From: UBA11872 sp965198285
Lineage (GTDB): Bacteria > Chloroflexota > UBA11872
NCBI GenBank assembly: GCA_965198285.1
Contig: OZ240251.1
Span: forward strand, 2,914,001 to 2,978,000
Length of the DNA stretch: 64,000 nucleotides
Direction of reading: 5' to 3'
The notes beneath the pieces were generated by a model that had not been told where the DNA came from, ran no database searches, and was given only the letters and a program-made list of their open reading frames with translations. Numbering within the stretch: position 1 is the first letter of the stretch; every line of letters begins with the position of its first letter. Below, piece by piece: positions 17,188-24,679 of the stretch. Position numbers and translations under genes: made by a program.

Positions 17188-18411
17188 ATGCAGATTGATC
17201 CCAAGCAGTTCCTTGACGACGGCTTCGTGATTCTGAAGAACGTAGTGCCCCCCGAACGCCTGGACGAACTGCGCGCCAGCTTCGAAACGCTGGTCGACCG
17301 GCAGCAGGCAATCTGGGCGCGCGATCCCGAGGACCCAGGCAACCACGCTTACAAGGTCAAGCAGCCACGCTTGGCGTTCCAGACCGGGATCGACGAAGCG
17401 ACGGCCAACACGGTGGAGTTCTGTCTGCACGAGAACACGCTGGGCGTCAGCCGCCAGGCGCTGCGTACGCCCGACGCGGCGCCAATCGCGATGTTTCTCA
17501 TGTGCAATCCAGCAACCCACTATGGGCCGGATTTGTGGCATCGCGATATTCAGCCGCAGAACCAGGCCCCGCTGGCAGGCCTGCAGGCGGATCTGCTGGC
17601 CAACGGGCCGGGCTACGTGCAGTGGAACATTCCGCTGTACGACGATGACGTGCTGTGGGTCGTGCCCGGCAGTCATCGCCGCTTGAACACGGCGCAGGAA
17701 AGCCGGGAGCTATTGCAGGACCGGCGCGCGCCACTCTCGAGCGGGATGCCGGTCAAGCTCGAGGCTGGCGACGGCGTGATGTACATCAACACCATCCTGC
17801 ATTGGCCGAGCAACTACAGCACCAAGCTGCGGCGCGTCATTCATCTCGGCTACCGCGCGTTCGGCGGCCAACTCTTTCCCTACGAAAGGCGCTACTATTG
17901 GGAGTCGGGCTTCGTCAAACATCTTTCGCCCGAGGCGCGGGCCACGTTCCAGCGGTTCACCGAACTGGCCGCGCGCGAGCACGATTGCATCGAGGCGTTG
18001 TGTCGCGCGATGCTCGACCAGGATCCAGATGGATTCCGCCAGGCTTTAGTCGCCCTGCACCCCGGCGAGACCGGGCGCATGGTCTGCGTGGTCCTTCTGT
18101 CGAAACTGGCGGCCAGGATCGCCACGCTCAAGAGCCCAGAGGTCGCCGGCCTGCCGGCAGGTGAGCGCGCGCAGGCGGTCGGCGAACAAGTGTGGGGGGC
18201 GTTCAGCACCTTCGACGATTTCGCGCGGCGCTTCACGCCCGCCGAGATCAAGCAGCTCGCGCGGCGTTTCGCACCCCTGAACGCCAGGCTCCGCATGCAG
18301 ACCGAGCAGTTCGTGCCCGGCTTTCAGAGCGGACCGATGGCCCACGCGTTCGAGAAAATGCCGGCCGATTTCGAGGTGGACGACTTCATCGCAAGCTGGA
18401 AGGCCGCGTAG
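17188..18411 (+). CDS. Phytanoyl-CoA dioxygenase (PhyH) family protein 2
   Basis: 407 residues starting MQIDPKQFLDDGFVILKNVV; GAGGA lies 8 bases before ATG 17188. Iron ligands are His118 and Asp120 (LWHRDIQP) and the distal His in ILHWPSNY; the 2-oxoglutarate Arg lies in KLRRVIHLGYR. Compared with PhyH 1 it lacks two residues in the loop right after HRD (HHHGPYSQAP vs IQPQNQAP), next to the active site, so the substrate may differ. The Met-rich tail and the ending DDFIASWKAA mirror the paralogue (DEFIASWSEAA). Separated from PhyH 1 by the solute-binding and glycosidase-like genes. Confidence 0.88.
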   Translation: MQIDPKQFLDDGFVILKNVVPPERLDELRASFETLVDRQQAIWARDPEDPGNHAYKVKQPRLAFQTGIDEATANTVEFCLHENTLGVSRQALRTPDAAPIAMFLMCNPATHYGPDLWHRDIQPQNQAPLAGLQADLLANGPGYVQWNIPLYDDDVLWVVPGSHRRLNTAQESRELLQDRRAPLSSGMPVKLEAGDGVMYINTILHWPSNYSTKLRRVIHLGYRAFGGQLFPYERRYYWESGFVKHLSPEARATFQRFTELAAREHDCIEALCRAMLDQDPDGFRQALVALHPGETGRMVCVVLLSKLAARIATLKSPEVAGLPAGERAQAVGEQVWGAFSTFDDFARRFTPAEIKQLARRFAPLNARLRMQTEQFVPGFQSGPMAHAFEKMPADFEVDDFIASWKAA

Positions 18412-18534
18412 TCCAAGCTGCCAGGCGCCCTCGGCTCAAACTGGCTGCGACGCAACAGGCCATAACCGCGCGAGCGGAAGGCCAGCAATCGCGAGTCAGC
18501 GCGAGCCGGCGATTTCCGCCGATCGATTTATTTT

Positions 18535-18580
18535 GGGAGCGGGGGACGGGGCTCGAACCCGCGACATCCAGCTTGGAAGT
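18535..18580 (-). pseudogene. tRNA-Gly(TCC) 3' fragment
   Basis: Minus strand reads CTTCCAAGC (anticodon loop with TCC) through the T arm GCGGG-TTCGAGC-CCCGT and acceptor strand CCCCCGC. The 5' half (acceptor, D arm, anticodon 5' strand) is replaced by unrelated sequence. Like the tRNA-Thr fragments it stops at the anticodon region, so it probably marks an integration event into a tRNA-Gly gene. No intact tRNA-Gly is in the window. Confidence 0.65.
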
Positions 18581-18706
18581 AACTTCAGCCCAGAAGCCGC
18601 CCGCATTTCCGCACTAACAGGTTTGCGAAGCCTTTTTTCGCCCGCATCAGCCCTATAGTCTTGAAATCAATCTTTCGACAAATCTGCGTTAAATACGCAG
18701 CCAATT

Positions 18707-19612
18707 TTAGGCAGTTTCCCAAGGCTCACATTTCCCGCGAACGCGTACGAAGCGACATCGCCACCGCTTGCGTGCCGCCACTTCGAAGCCGGCCCAGCAT
18801 CGCGGCTTGCTGCCGAGCCAACACCGACAGCGACGCTTCCCGAACGATCGGTCAGGCTGACACACGACCATGAGGTGGTGGCGAGTCCCCAATCGAGTTG
18901 CCCGCTCGCAGTCAGCGACGACCGCGGCGGGGAGGCGCCGACGATGCCAGGTCGGCGGCCGGACCTGGCGGCTGCGTAGGGACCGGCGCGGCCTTGTGTT
19001 CGCATCCCGATACTCACCACTGCCCCTGAGGCTCATGAACACGTCGGTCACCACCATCACAACTCGCGGTCGATAGTCCCGCGACAGGTGCGAGCGGTCC
19101 TTGCCCATCTCGCGAGCCACCGCCGCGATGTTGCCCGTCGCTACCCAGCGGCGAAGAAACGTCTCATATGGGGGCGCGAGTAGATCGCTGGCTAGGCTGA
19201 CCGCCTCCTCCACCAGATCGCGCAGGGCCAGCGCCTCAGCGCCGGGGCGCCCGCGATAGCTGTGGGATGCGCGGTCCTGCACCACCGCGATCCGACACAA
19301 GGAATTGTCCTGGAGGTCCCACGCGCTTCGCAGGTGGCGAATCGCGTGCTCCACGCCTCGCTCCCAGTCGGCTCGGGGGCGTCGCCCCGGACCGGTCCTC
19401 GCCCCGTGTCCAGAAATATCCGCCGCTGGGCCGTGGCCGGCGACTTGCTCTCGGCCGCCAGCGCGCGCCGCCACGACACGGCTAGGTTCGCCGCGTCGCC
19501 GTTGGCGGACGGCGGAGGGCGGGCCGGGGCGCAGCCACACGCAGGCGGACTCGGTCGCGATCGGGTGAGCGAGGAGCGGCGACGGGCACTGGGACTCGGC
19601 GCTTCGGGGCAA
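18707..19612 (-). CDS. Hypothetical protein with HTH segment, possibly degraded
   Basis: A 301-residue frame of which only the middle looks protein-like (about 19010-19375): DWERGVEHAIRHLRSAWDLQ, LRDLVEEAVSLASDLLAPPY and FLRRWVATGNIAAVAREMGK followed by DRSHLSRDYRP. The last part resembles the helix-turn-helix of sigma-region-4 or other site-specific DNA-binding proteins. Both ends are Arg-rich and may be out of the original frame. No family name can be given. It sits near the island A/B junction, where element-borne regulators are common. Confidence 0.35.
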   Translation of the reverse strand: MPRSAESQCPSPLLAHPIATESACVWLRPGPPSAVRQRRRGEPSRVVAARAGGREQVAGHGPAADISGHGARTGPGRRPRADWERGVEHAIRHLRSAWDLQDNSLCRIAVVQDRASHSYRGRPGAEALALRDLVEEAVSLASDLLAPPYETFLRRWVATGNIAAVAREMGKDRSHLSRDYRPRVVMVVTDVFMSLRGSGEYRDANTRPRRSLRSRQVRPPTWHRRRLPAAVVADCERATRLGTRHHLMVVCQPDRSFGKRRCRCWLGSKPRCWAGFEVAARKRWRCRFVRVRGKCEPWETA

Positions 19613-19700
19613 AATCAGGACACCAAAACAGTGTCACAGTTATGGTGTGGTCAAGCGCTGTGGCAGGGCGCGTTGCCCCACGGATTTCAACTATGCGGTC

Positions 19701-19930
19701 GTTTGAACCTGGAAACTTTGTCCGGAGCCCACATCCGGATTTGAACCGGAGACCTCGTTCTTACCAAGGACTTCGCTCCCAGCGCTCTGGCACCCACCAG
19801 TAGAACGCGAGCGACACGCGTCAAATTATGGTGTGGTGGGTTTTCGTGGGTCTCGTTTTCCCCAGATCGGACGACCCACAGGAAGTCTAGTGGACCCAAG
19901 CGAGTTGGGAATCGCCCTCAGCGATCCTCG
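19701..19930. repeat. Island-boundary repeat 2 (att-like, with tRNA-Thr 3' end)
   Basis: Second copy of the boundary repeat, in the same orientation as 3514-3757. It includes GTTTGAACCTGGAAAC, the 42-base tRNA-Thr 3' part, TGGTGTGGTGG, TCGGACGACCCA and GGAATCGCCCTCAGCGAT. It divides the accessory region into two units of similar length. Confidence 0.65.
19726..19767 (-). pseudogene. tRNA-Thr(GGT) 3' fragment, copy 2
   Basis: Identical in extent to copy 1: anticodon loop to discriminator. It carries the same T-loop base (TTCAAAT) that distinguishes copy 1 from the intact gene (TTCAATT), so copies 1 and 2 share an element-borne origin. Confidence 0.8.
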
Positions 19931-19949
19931 ACTCAATCGGACACTCGCC

Positions 19950-20200
19950 GAGAAGGGAAGACCCGGACGCTCGAACGCGGTCTTGACCCACCGGTGCACC
20001 GTGCTGACCTGCAGCGGCCGGCCCCGGGGCGTTGGCGAACACGAGGTCCCGATCGGAGTAGACGCCCTCGCGGCGACGCCGACAGCACCCCGATTTGATC
20101 CGTGCCGCACCCGCTTGGCCGTAAGGGCGACTACCGCCACGGCGGTCTTTGCTGAGGCACCGGAGTTGCGCAGGATCGTCTCGGTTGCTTCACGCACATG
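19950..20200 (-). pseudogene. Tyrosine recombinase (integrase) fragment
   Basis: On the minus strand one frame reads GVYSDRDLVFANA. After a one-base shift at the C/G run near 20021-20030 the next reads GRPLQVSTVHRWVKTAFERP followed by GLP. This is the segment that precedes the catalytic HxLRH box in phage-type tyrosine integrases (DLVFxN..GRPL..STV.RW.K.A.ERAGLP). The catalytic Arg/His/Tyr part is missing: sequence beyond GLP runs straight into the boundary repeat. It is a dead remnant beside an att-like site, as expected for a tRNA-targeting element. Confidence 0.45.
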
Positions 20201-20507
20201 GTGAGAGCCCGTCACATGATCGTCCACACTTGGCGCCGGCCCGCCGTCCGCCTGCCAGAGCTTGGCCCGCCGGTCGGCCAGCAGCTCGATCACGACCACT
20301 AGGTCGCTCGCCATTAGCGACGAGGTGTCATCCATTGGGACGCCGGTCTAGCGAGCCAGGCGCCGGCCGATCCACAAGCTGGCCGCCATAACGAAAATGG
20401 CCGCGATGACACCCAGAACAATTCAATCCATCACGGATCGATTTTTTTTGGCCGGAGCGTGCGAAGGCAGCCGATCCTGAAACATAGTTTCCAAACACCG
20501 CTGGTCA

Positions 20508-20584
20508 TGGTCGGCGCGATAGGACTCGAACCTATGGCCTCGCGGATGTGAACCGGCCGCTATACCTAGCTGAGCTACGCGATC
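20508..20584 (-). pseudogene. Degenerate tRNA, Val(CAC)-like
   Basis: The minus strand has GTAGCTCAGCTAGG (D arm), a loop TTCACAT (anticodon CAC), a good T arm ATAGG-TTCGAGT-CCTAT and an encoded CCA. The 5' acceptor GATCGCG pairs with CGCGCCG at only 4 of 7 positions and the anticodon stem has two mismatches. It is probably a chimeric or decaying tRNA rather than a functional one. Confidence 0.5.
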
Positions 20585-20736
20585 CGGGGCGCTCGTGCTC
20601 GCAATGTACGCTGCGGGCAACTGGCGCTTTGACGCTGGCAAACCCGCCTGGGAGTTGGTGCGCGCCTCAATGCAGGCATGCTATCGCCAGCGCTCCCCAG
20701 TGCGGCGCGGTTCCACATGGCGCGGAGGCGGCTTAC

Positions 20737-21333
20737 ATGGACACGGAGGCGGATGGCGTTCTGATCATAGTGGGCGACGCCACCGAGACGGTGGACACGC
20801 TGTACCCAATACTGCGGCTGCAGGAGGACGGCTTTCGCCCGGTGGTGGCTGGGCCCCAGAAGCGCCGGTACCAAATGGTCCTGCACGAGATTCCACAAAC
20901 CGGCTGGGAAATCACGCGCGAATACGAGGGCTACACCATCCAGGCAGATGTGGCCTTCGCCGAGGTGCAGCCCGAGGCGTTTGTGGGGATCTTCTTTTCA
21001 GGGGGACGTGCGCCCGAATACATCCGCTACGACCCTGACCTGGTCCGCATCACGCGCTACTTCTTCGAGCACGACAAGCCGGCGGCCTCCGTCTGCCACG
21101 GCGTGGAAATCCCTGCGTATGCGGGCGTAGTGACGGGGCGCACGATGGCCTGTGTACCGAAGTGCAAGTTTGATTTGGAAGTGTGCGGCGGGATCTATTC
21201 CGAGGAGACCTGGGCGATCGACCGCAACCTAGTCTCGGGGCGAACCTGGCACAACCACGGGCAGTACATGAAGCACTGGATTGAGCTACTAAAGGCTGAG
21301 CGCCAGCGCATGCAAGAGACACCTGGAGCATGA
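20737..21333 (+). CDS. DJ-1/PfpI family protein
   Basis: 198 residues from ATG 20737 (MDTEADGVLIIVGDATETVD); longer upstream frames lack protein-like character and cross the tRNA relic. Rossmann-like class I glutamine amidotransferase fold with the nucleophile elbow at Cys120-His121 (AASVCHGVEIP) and the family's preceding GIFFSGGRAPEYIRYDP. Members are cysteine peptidases, glyoxalases or chaperones, so the exact activity is open. The TGA overlaps the next ATG (ATGA), so it is translationally coupled to the TIM-barrel gene, suggesting a shared catabolic step. Confidence 0.85.
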   Translation: MDTEADGVLIIVGDATETVDTLYPILRLQEDGFRPVVAGPQKRRYQMVLHEIPQTGWEITREYEGYTIQADVAFAEVQPEAFVGIFFSGGRAPEYIRYDPDLVRITRYFFEHDKPAASVCHGVEIPAYAGVVTGRTMACVPKCKFDLEVCGGIYSEETWAIDRNLVSGRTWHNHGQYMKHWIELLKAERQRMQETPGA

Positions 21334-22172
21334 GCCACGTCAAGTTGGGCGCGGGAACCTACGCCATTCGCGACGTGGACGTGTTCGAGGCCCTGCCGCG
21401 CTTGCGCCAGATCGGGTACGAGGCCATCGAGATACTGGCCGGTGAGGGTTGGCCAACCGCACCAGAGCGCTTGAACCGAGACGATCGGACCCGGCTGTCA
21501 GATGCGATTCGGGAGCAGGGTTTCGACTCGCCGGCGCTCATGGCCTTGCTGCCGCTGTGTGAGGAAGGCAGTGGTCGGCAGGCAGTCGAAGCTGAGTTTC
21601 GCGCCGTCTGCCAGCTGGCCCGCGATCTCTCCTTTTCGAATGACCCCTCGGTTCTCAGCTCTCCGATTGGGAGCCAGAGTCCACCCTGGGACAGCGGCCG
21701 CGCACGCATCGCAGACCGCCTGCTTGCGCTGGCTGACATCGCGCAGGAGCACGGGGTAATTCTGGCTGCCGAGCCACACGTCGGAAACCCTCTGGACAGC
21801 CCGGAAAAGGCCGTCTGGCTAATGGAACAGACTAATCATCCCGCTCTGCGGCTCAACTTCGATATGAGCCACTTCCACGTGCAGGAGATGGATCTGCGCC
21901 ACTGCATCCAAGCATGTCTTCCGTATGCCGCGCACATACACGTCAAGGACGGCTACATTGGCACCGACGGGGAGGTTGTCTTTCAGCTTCCCGGCGAGGG
22001 AAGTCTGGACCTTGGCGAGTACTTCCGAATTCTGGCGGAGCACAACTCCACCATCCCGGTCACCGCCGAGGTAAGCGCCATGATCTGGGGACGGCCCGAC
22101 TACGATCCCTGGGCGGCGGCTGAACAGTCATTTGCCGCCCTCGATGCGGCTCGGCGGGCCGCTAGCAGCTAG
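21330..22172 (+). CDS. Sugar phosphate isomerase/epimerase (xylose isomerase-like TIM barrel)
   Basis: 280 residues. Strand-end motifs of the AP endonuclease 2/xylose isomerase-like barrel are visible: YEAIEILAGEGWP, ILAAEPHVGNPLDSPEK (metal Glu), LRLNFDMSHFHVQ (Asp/His), AHIHVKDGYIG (His, Asp) and PVTAEVSAMIWGRPDYDPW (Glu). These would bind a divalent metal for keto-sugar isomerisation or epimerisation. Coupled to the DJ-1 gene by a 4-base overlap. Converges with the PhyH gene at 22245. Confidence 0.85.
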   Translation: MSHVKLGAGTYAIRDVDVFEALPRLRQIGYEAIEILAGEGWPTAPERLNRDDRTRLSDAIREQGFDSPALMALLPLCEEGSGRQAVEAEFRAVCQLARDLSFSNDPSVLSSPIGSQSPPWDSGRARIADRLLALADIAQEHGVILAAEPHVGNPLDSPEKAVWLMEQTNHPALRLNFDMSHFHVQEMDLRHCIQACLPYAAHIHVKDGYIGTDGEVVFQLPGEGSLDLGEYFRILAEHNSTIPVTAEVSAMIWGRPDYDPWAAAEQSFAALDAARRAASS

Positions 22173-22244
22173 CCCGGGCGCCTACGCACACGGGTCGTAG
22201 GTCCCGAAGTGCCAGATATGGCTTTCCAGATCGCGGCAGTACGG

Positions 22245-23150
22245 TCATTCCCATACACCCAGGCCGAGCAGTTTCCTGCCGAGCTCGGTTAGGACGGCGG
22301 GCGGCTGGGTCCGATGTTCCCGGTCGCGAGGATCGCGGGGCCAACCGGCCCCACGGCCTGACGACTTTGCCGGCCGACGCTCGCGCCAGGACTCAATGCG
22401 CAATTGCCGCAACTTCTCGTTGTCTTCTTCCGCCGGTTGCATGGTGATGTACTGGGCCAGGCGCGGCTTGTCGGACGTGTTGTGGCCGTTTCCGTGGGCC
22501 AGCATGCGGTCCCAGATAATCAGGTCGCCGGCTTTGCCGGCTATTGACTTGACCTCAAGCCCATCAAGGGCAGGGGACCAGGGATCGCGGTCGGCGGGCT
22601 GTGTCTTCACCCATGCGTCAAAGGCGCGGTGGAAGCCTGGAACACACTGGAAGCCGCCCTGATTCTCCGCCGTCTCGGTCAGATACAGCACCCCCTGCAC
22701 CATAAAGGGAATCGTCGGGCGTGACGTGTCGACGTCCCAGTGAATCATTCCCGTATGGCCCCACTCGGGCCGGTCGGTTCGTGCGGGAGGCTTCATGTTG
22801 ACCCGGTCGAGCGAGACCCAAAGCCTCTCGCTGGCAATTATCTGGGTGAAGGCTTGATGCACCCGTGGGTATTGCCGGTTGTCCCACATGGCCTGGTGTT
22901 GGTACATCGACACCATGCCGGCCTCGGAAATCGGGGTCTGGGGATCGCTACGGTCATACGGGGCGCACTTATACCAATCGTCTTGGCTGTCCGGGTCCAT
23001 CTCCAGAAAGTCCCAGATGACGTCGACGAGCGTCTCAAGCTGATGCTTCGGGACCGCATCCGACAGCACCACGTACCCGTGTTCTTCCCAGAACGCCATG
23101 TCGCGTTCGCTTAGCACCGGCATGTCATCCCACCGCGTCAAAGGCGCCAT
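22245..23150 (-). CDS. Phytanoyl-CoA dioxygenase (PhyH) family protein 3
   Basis: 301 residues from ATG 23150 (MAPLTRWDDMPVLSERDMAF); the frame extends upstream but without family similarity. Iron ligands His137 and Asp139 in GMIHWDVD and a distal His in DRMLAHGNGHN, with Arg230 in KPRLAQYITMQP for 2-oxoglutarate. It is a different subfamily from the two proteins in island A (shorter, with the typical WDRMLAHGNGHN block). Next to a sulfatase-like and a GMC oxidoreductase gene on the same strand, which suggests an oxidative pathway for a modified sugar or alcohol. Confidence 0.87.
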   Translation of the reverse strand: MAPLTRWDDMPVLSERDMAFWEEHGYVVLSDAVPKHQLETLVDVIWDFLEMDPDSQDDWYKCAPYDRSDPQTPISEAGMVSMYQHQAMWDNRQYPRVHQAFTQIIASERLWVSLDRVNMKPPARTDRPEWGHTGMIHWDVDTSRPTIPFMVQGVLYLTETAENQGGFQCVPGFHRAFDAWVKTQPADRDPWSPALDGLEVKSIAGKAGDLIIWDRMLAHGNGHNTSDKPRLAQYITMQPAEEDNEKLRQLRIESWRERRPAKSSGRGAGWPRDPRDREHRTQPPAVLTELGRKLLGLGVWE

Positions 23151-23259
23151 TGCACTGTAGCGGCTCGCGAAAGCACATCGCGCTCGGGCGAAGGCCATCA
23201 ATGGAGGATATGGAGCATACCGCCGACCAAATGCTGCCTCATGTTGGCTGGACGCGCTC

Positions 23260-24654
23260 TTACATTCGAAGTTCCAACCGTGGCTGAAGCAGACGTTCGG
23301 GTACATCGTTCTCGCGCATGAACTCCACCAGCAGCCGATGCATCTCCCGTGCTTTGTCCAAGTGATTCTCGATCACATTGTCAAGTTGTTGGGGATCGGA
23401 TGCCAGATTGTAGAGTTGAGACACTCCTGGGTCAGGGCTGTATAGCAGGCTCCAATGACCGGCAGTGACGGTTGTCACCGGAGGATCTTTGAGATCACGG
23501 AGGAAGTTGTCTACTGATTGGACCGCGTCGCCCGGATTGGCGAATGGGATGCTGCTGACCACGTAGTCGCGTCCTGATCGTGTGGCGTCGCCCAGGGCAG
23601 GCGCCAGTGAGCGGCCCTGAACGAAGTCCGGGATGGCGACACCCAGCAGGTCGAGCACTGTAGGCATCACATCGATTGCGGAACTCAAGCCGCTGTGTAC
23701 CCCGGGAGACACCCCAGGGGCACGGATCAGGAGAGGCAAATGTACCAACTCCTCGAACAGCGGAGAGTAGCTCCACTGCGAACCCATTTCGTCATATGGT
23801 CGGAGCGTTCCATCCGGGTGCTTGTCTGAGCTCATCTTGCCGAAGAGGCCGCCATGCTCTCCGAAGTAGAAGCCGTGGTCTGAGGTGAAAATGACAGCCG
23901 TCTTGTCCGCAATCCCCATATTCTCTACAGACCTCAGAAGATGGCCCACCCAGGTGTCCACCATCGTGATCTCACCGCAGTAAGTAGCGTGCCCTTTACG
24001 AACCTGCGCCTCTGTGTAGCCTGGCATATCATGCCAGTTGCCGTAGATCGGGAGTACGAGCTCGCCATCGTACTCAGGCATGTATATCTCTGTGTAGTAT
24101 GCTGGTGCATCCCAGGGCTCGTGGGGATCCCATGTGTCCACATATAGAAAGAAATCCTCTTTGTAGTGGCGCTCCAGCCACTGCATGGCAGTCATAAATG
24201 TCTTCGGCGCATTCCTGTCCGATTCATAGTGCCACCTATCCCTGATATCCAATGCCTCATTGTGATATCCGGTCTCCGGGATCAACGACCATAGGGTGTC
24301 CTGTCCGGTGTTCATGAAGAATGTCTGGAAGCCTCGGTCGAAGTTCATTCCATCCCTGAGGTAGTATGGCGTGTCCACTGAAGCCGACGTGTGAAAGCCA
24401 TGTTTGGCTAGTATCTCCGCAAGAGTGGTCACGCCCGCGGGAAGTGGCTCCCAACCCATGAAGGACATCGTCCATCGCCCTGTGTGATGGTCCGCCCGTG
24501 AGGGCATGGTCGGGAATCCGGCGGAATAGTGAGCGTCGAACCTGACCGACGCGGCTGCCAACGCATCCAGGGAGGGTGTGCGTATGTAGGGATTGCCATA
24601 TGCTCCAACGTGATCCTTGCGAAAGCTGTCGGAAACTATCCAAATGACATTCAT
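23260..24654 (-). CDS. Sulfatase-like hydrolase (alkaline phosphatase superfamily) with Thr at the active site
   Basis: 464 residues from ATG 24654 (MNVIWIVSDSFRKDHVGAYG). N-terminal metal Asp (SDSFRKDH) and the C-terminal pair IFTSDHGFYFGEHGG are present. The catalytic C/S-x-P-x-R motif reads T49-M-P-S-R in FPTMPSRADHHTGRWT, so there is no Cys or Ser to be matured to formylglycine. In the wider superfamily Thr can act directly as nucleophile in phospho-transfer enzymes, so this may be a phosphodiesterase, a phosphonate hydrolase or an unconventional sulfatase. No signal peptide, so cytosolic. The gene lies 25 bases after the GMC gene, likely the same operon. Confidence 0.85.
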   Translation of the reverse strand: MNVIWIVSDSFRKDHVGAYGNPYIRTPSLDALAAASVRFDAHYSAGFPTMPSRADHHTGRWTMSFMGWEPLPAGVTTLAEILAKHGFHTSASVDTPYYLRDGMNFDRGFQTFFMNTGQDTLWSLIPETGYHNEALDIRDRWHYESDRNAPKTFMTAMQWLERHYKEDFFLYVDTWDPHEPWDAPAYYTEIYMPEYDGELVLPIYGNWHDMPGYTEAQVRKGHATYCGEITMVDTWVGHLLRSVENMGIADKTAVIFTSDHGFYFGEHGGLFGKMSSDKHPDGTLRPYDEMGSQWSYSPLFEELVHLPLLIRAPGVSPGVHSGLSSAIDVMPTVLDLLGVAIPDFVQGRSLAPALGDATRSGRDYVVSSIPFANPGDAVQSVDNFLRDLKDPPVTTVTAGHWSLLYSPDPGVSQLYNLASDPQQLDNVIENHLDKAREMHRLLVEFMRENDVPERLLQPRLELRM

Positions 24655-24679
24655 ACCAGTGACTTTCGCGAGGTTAACG

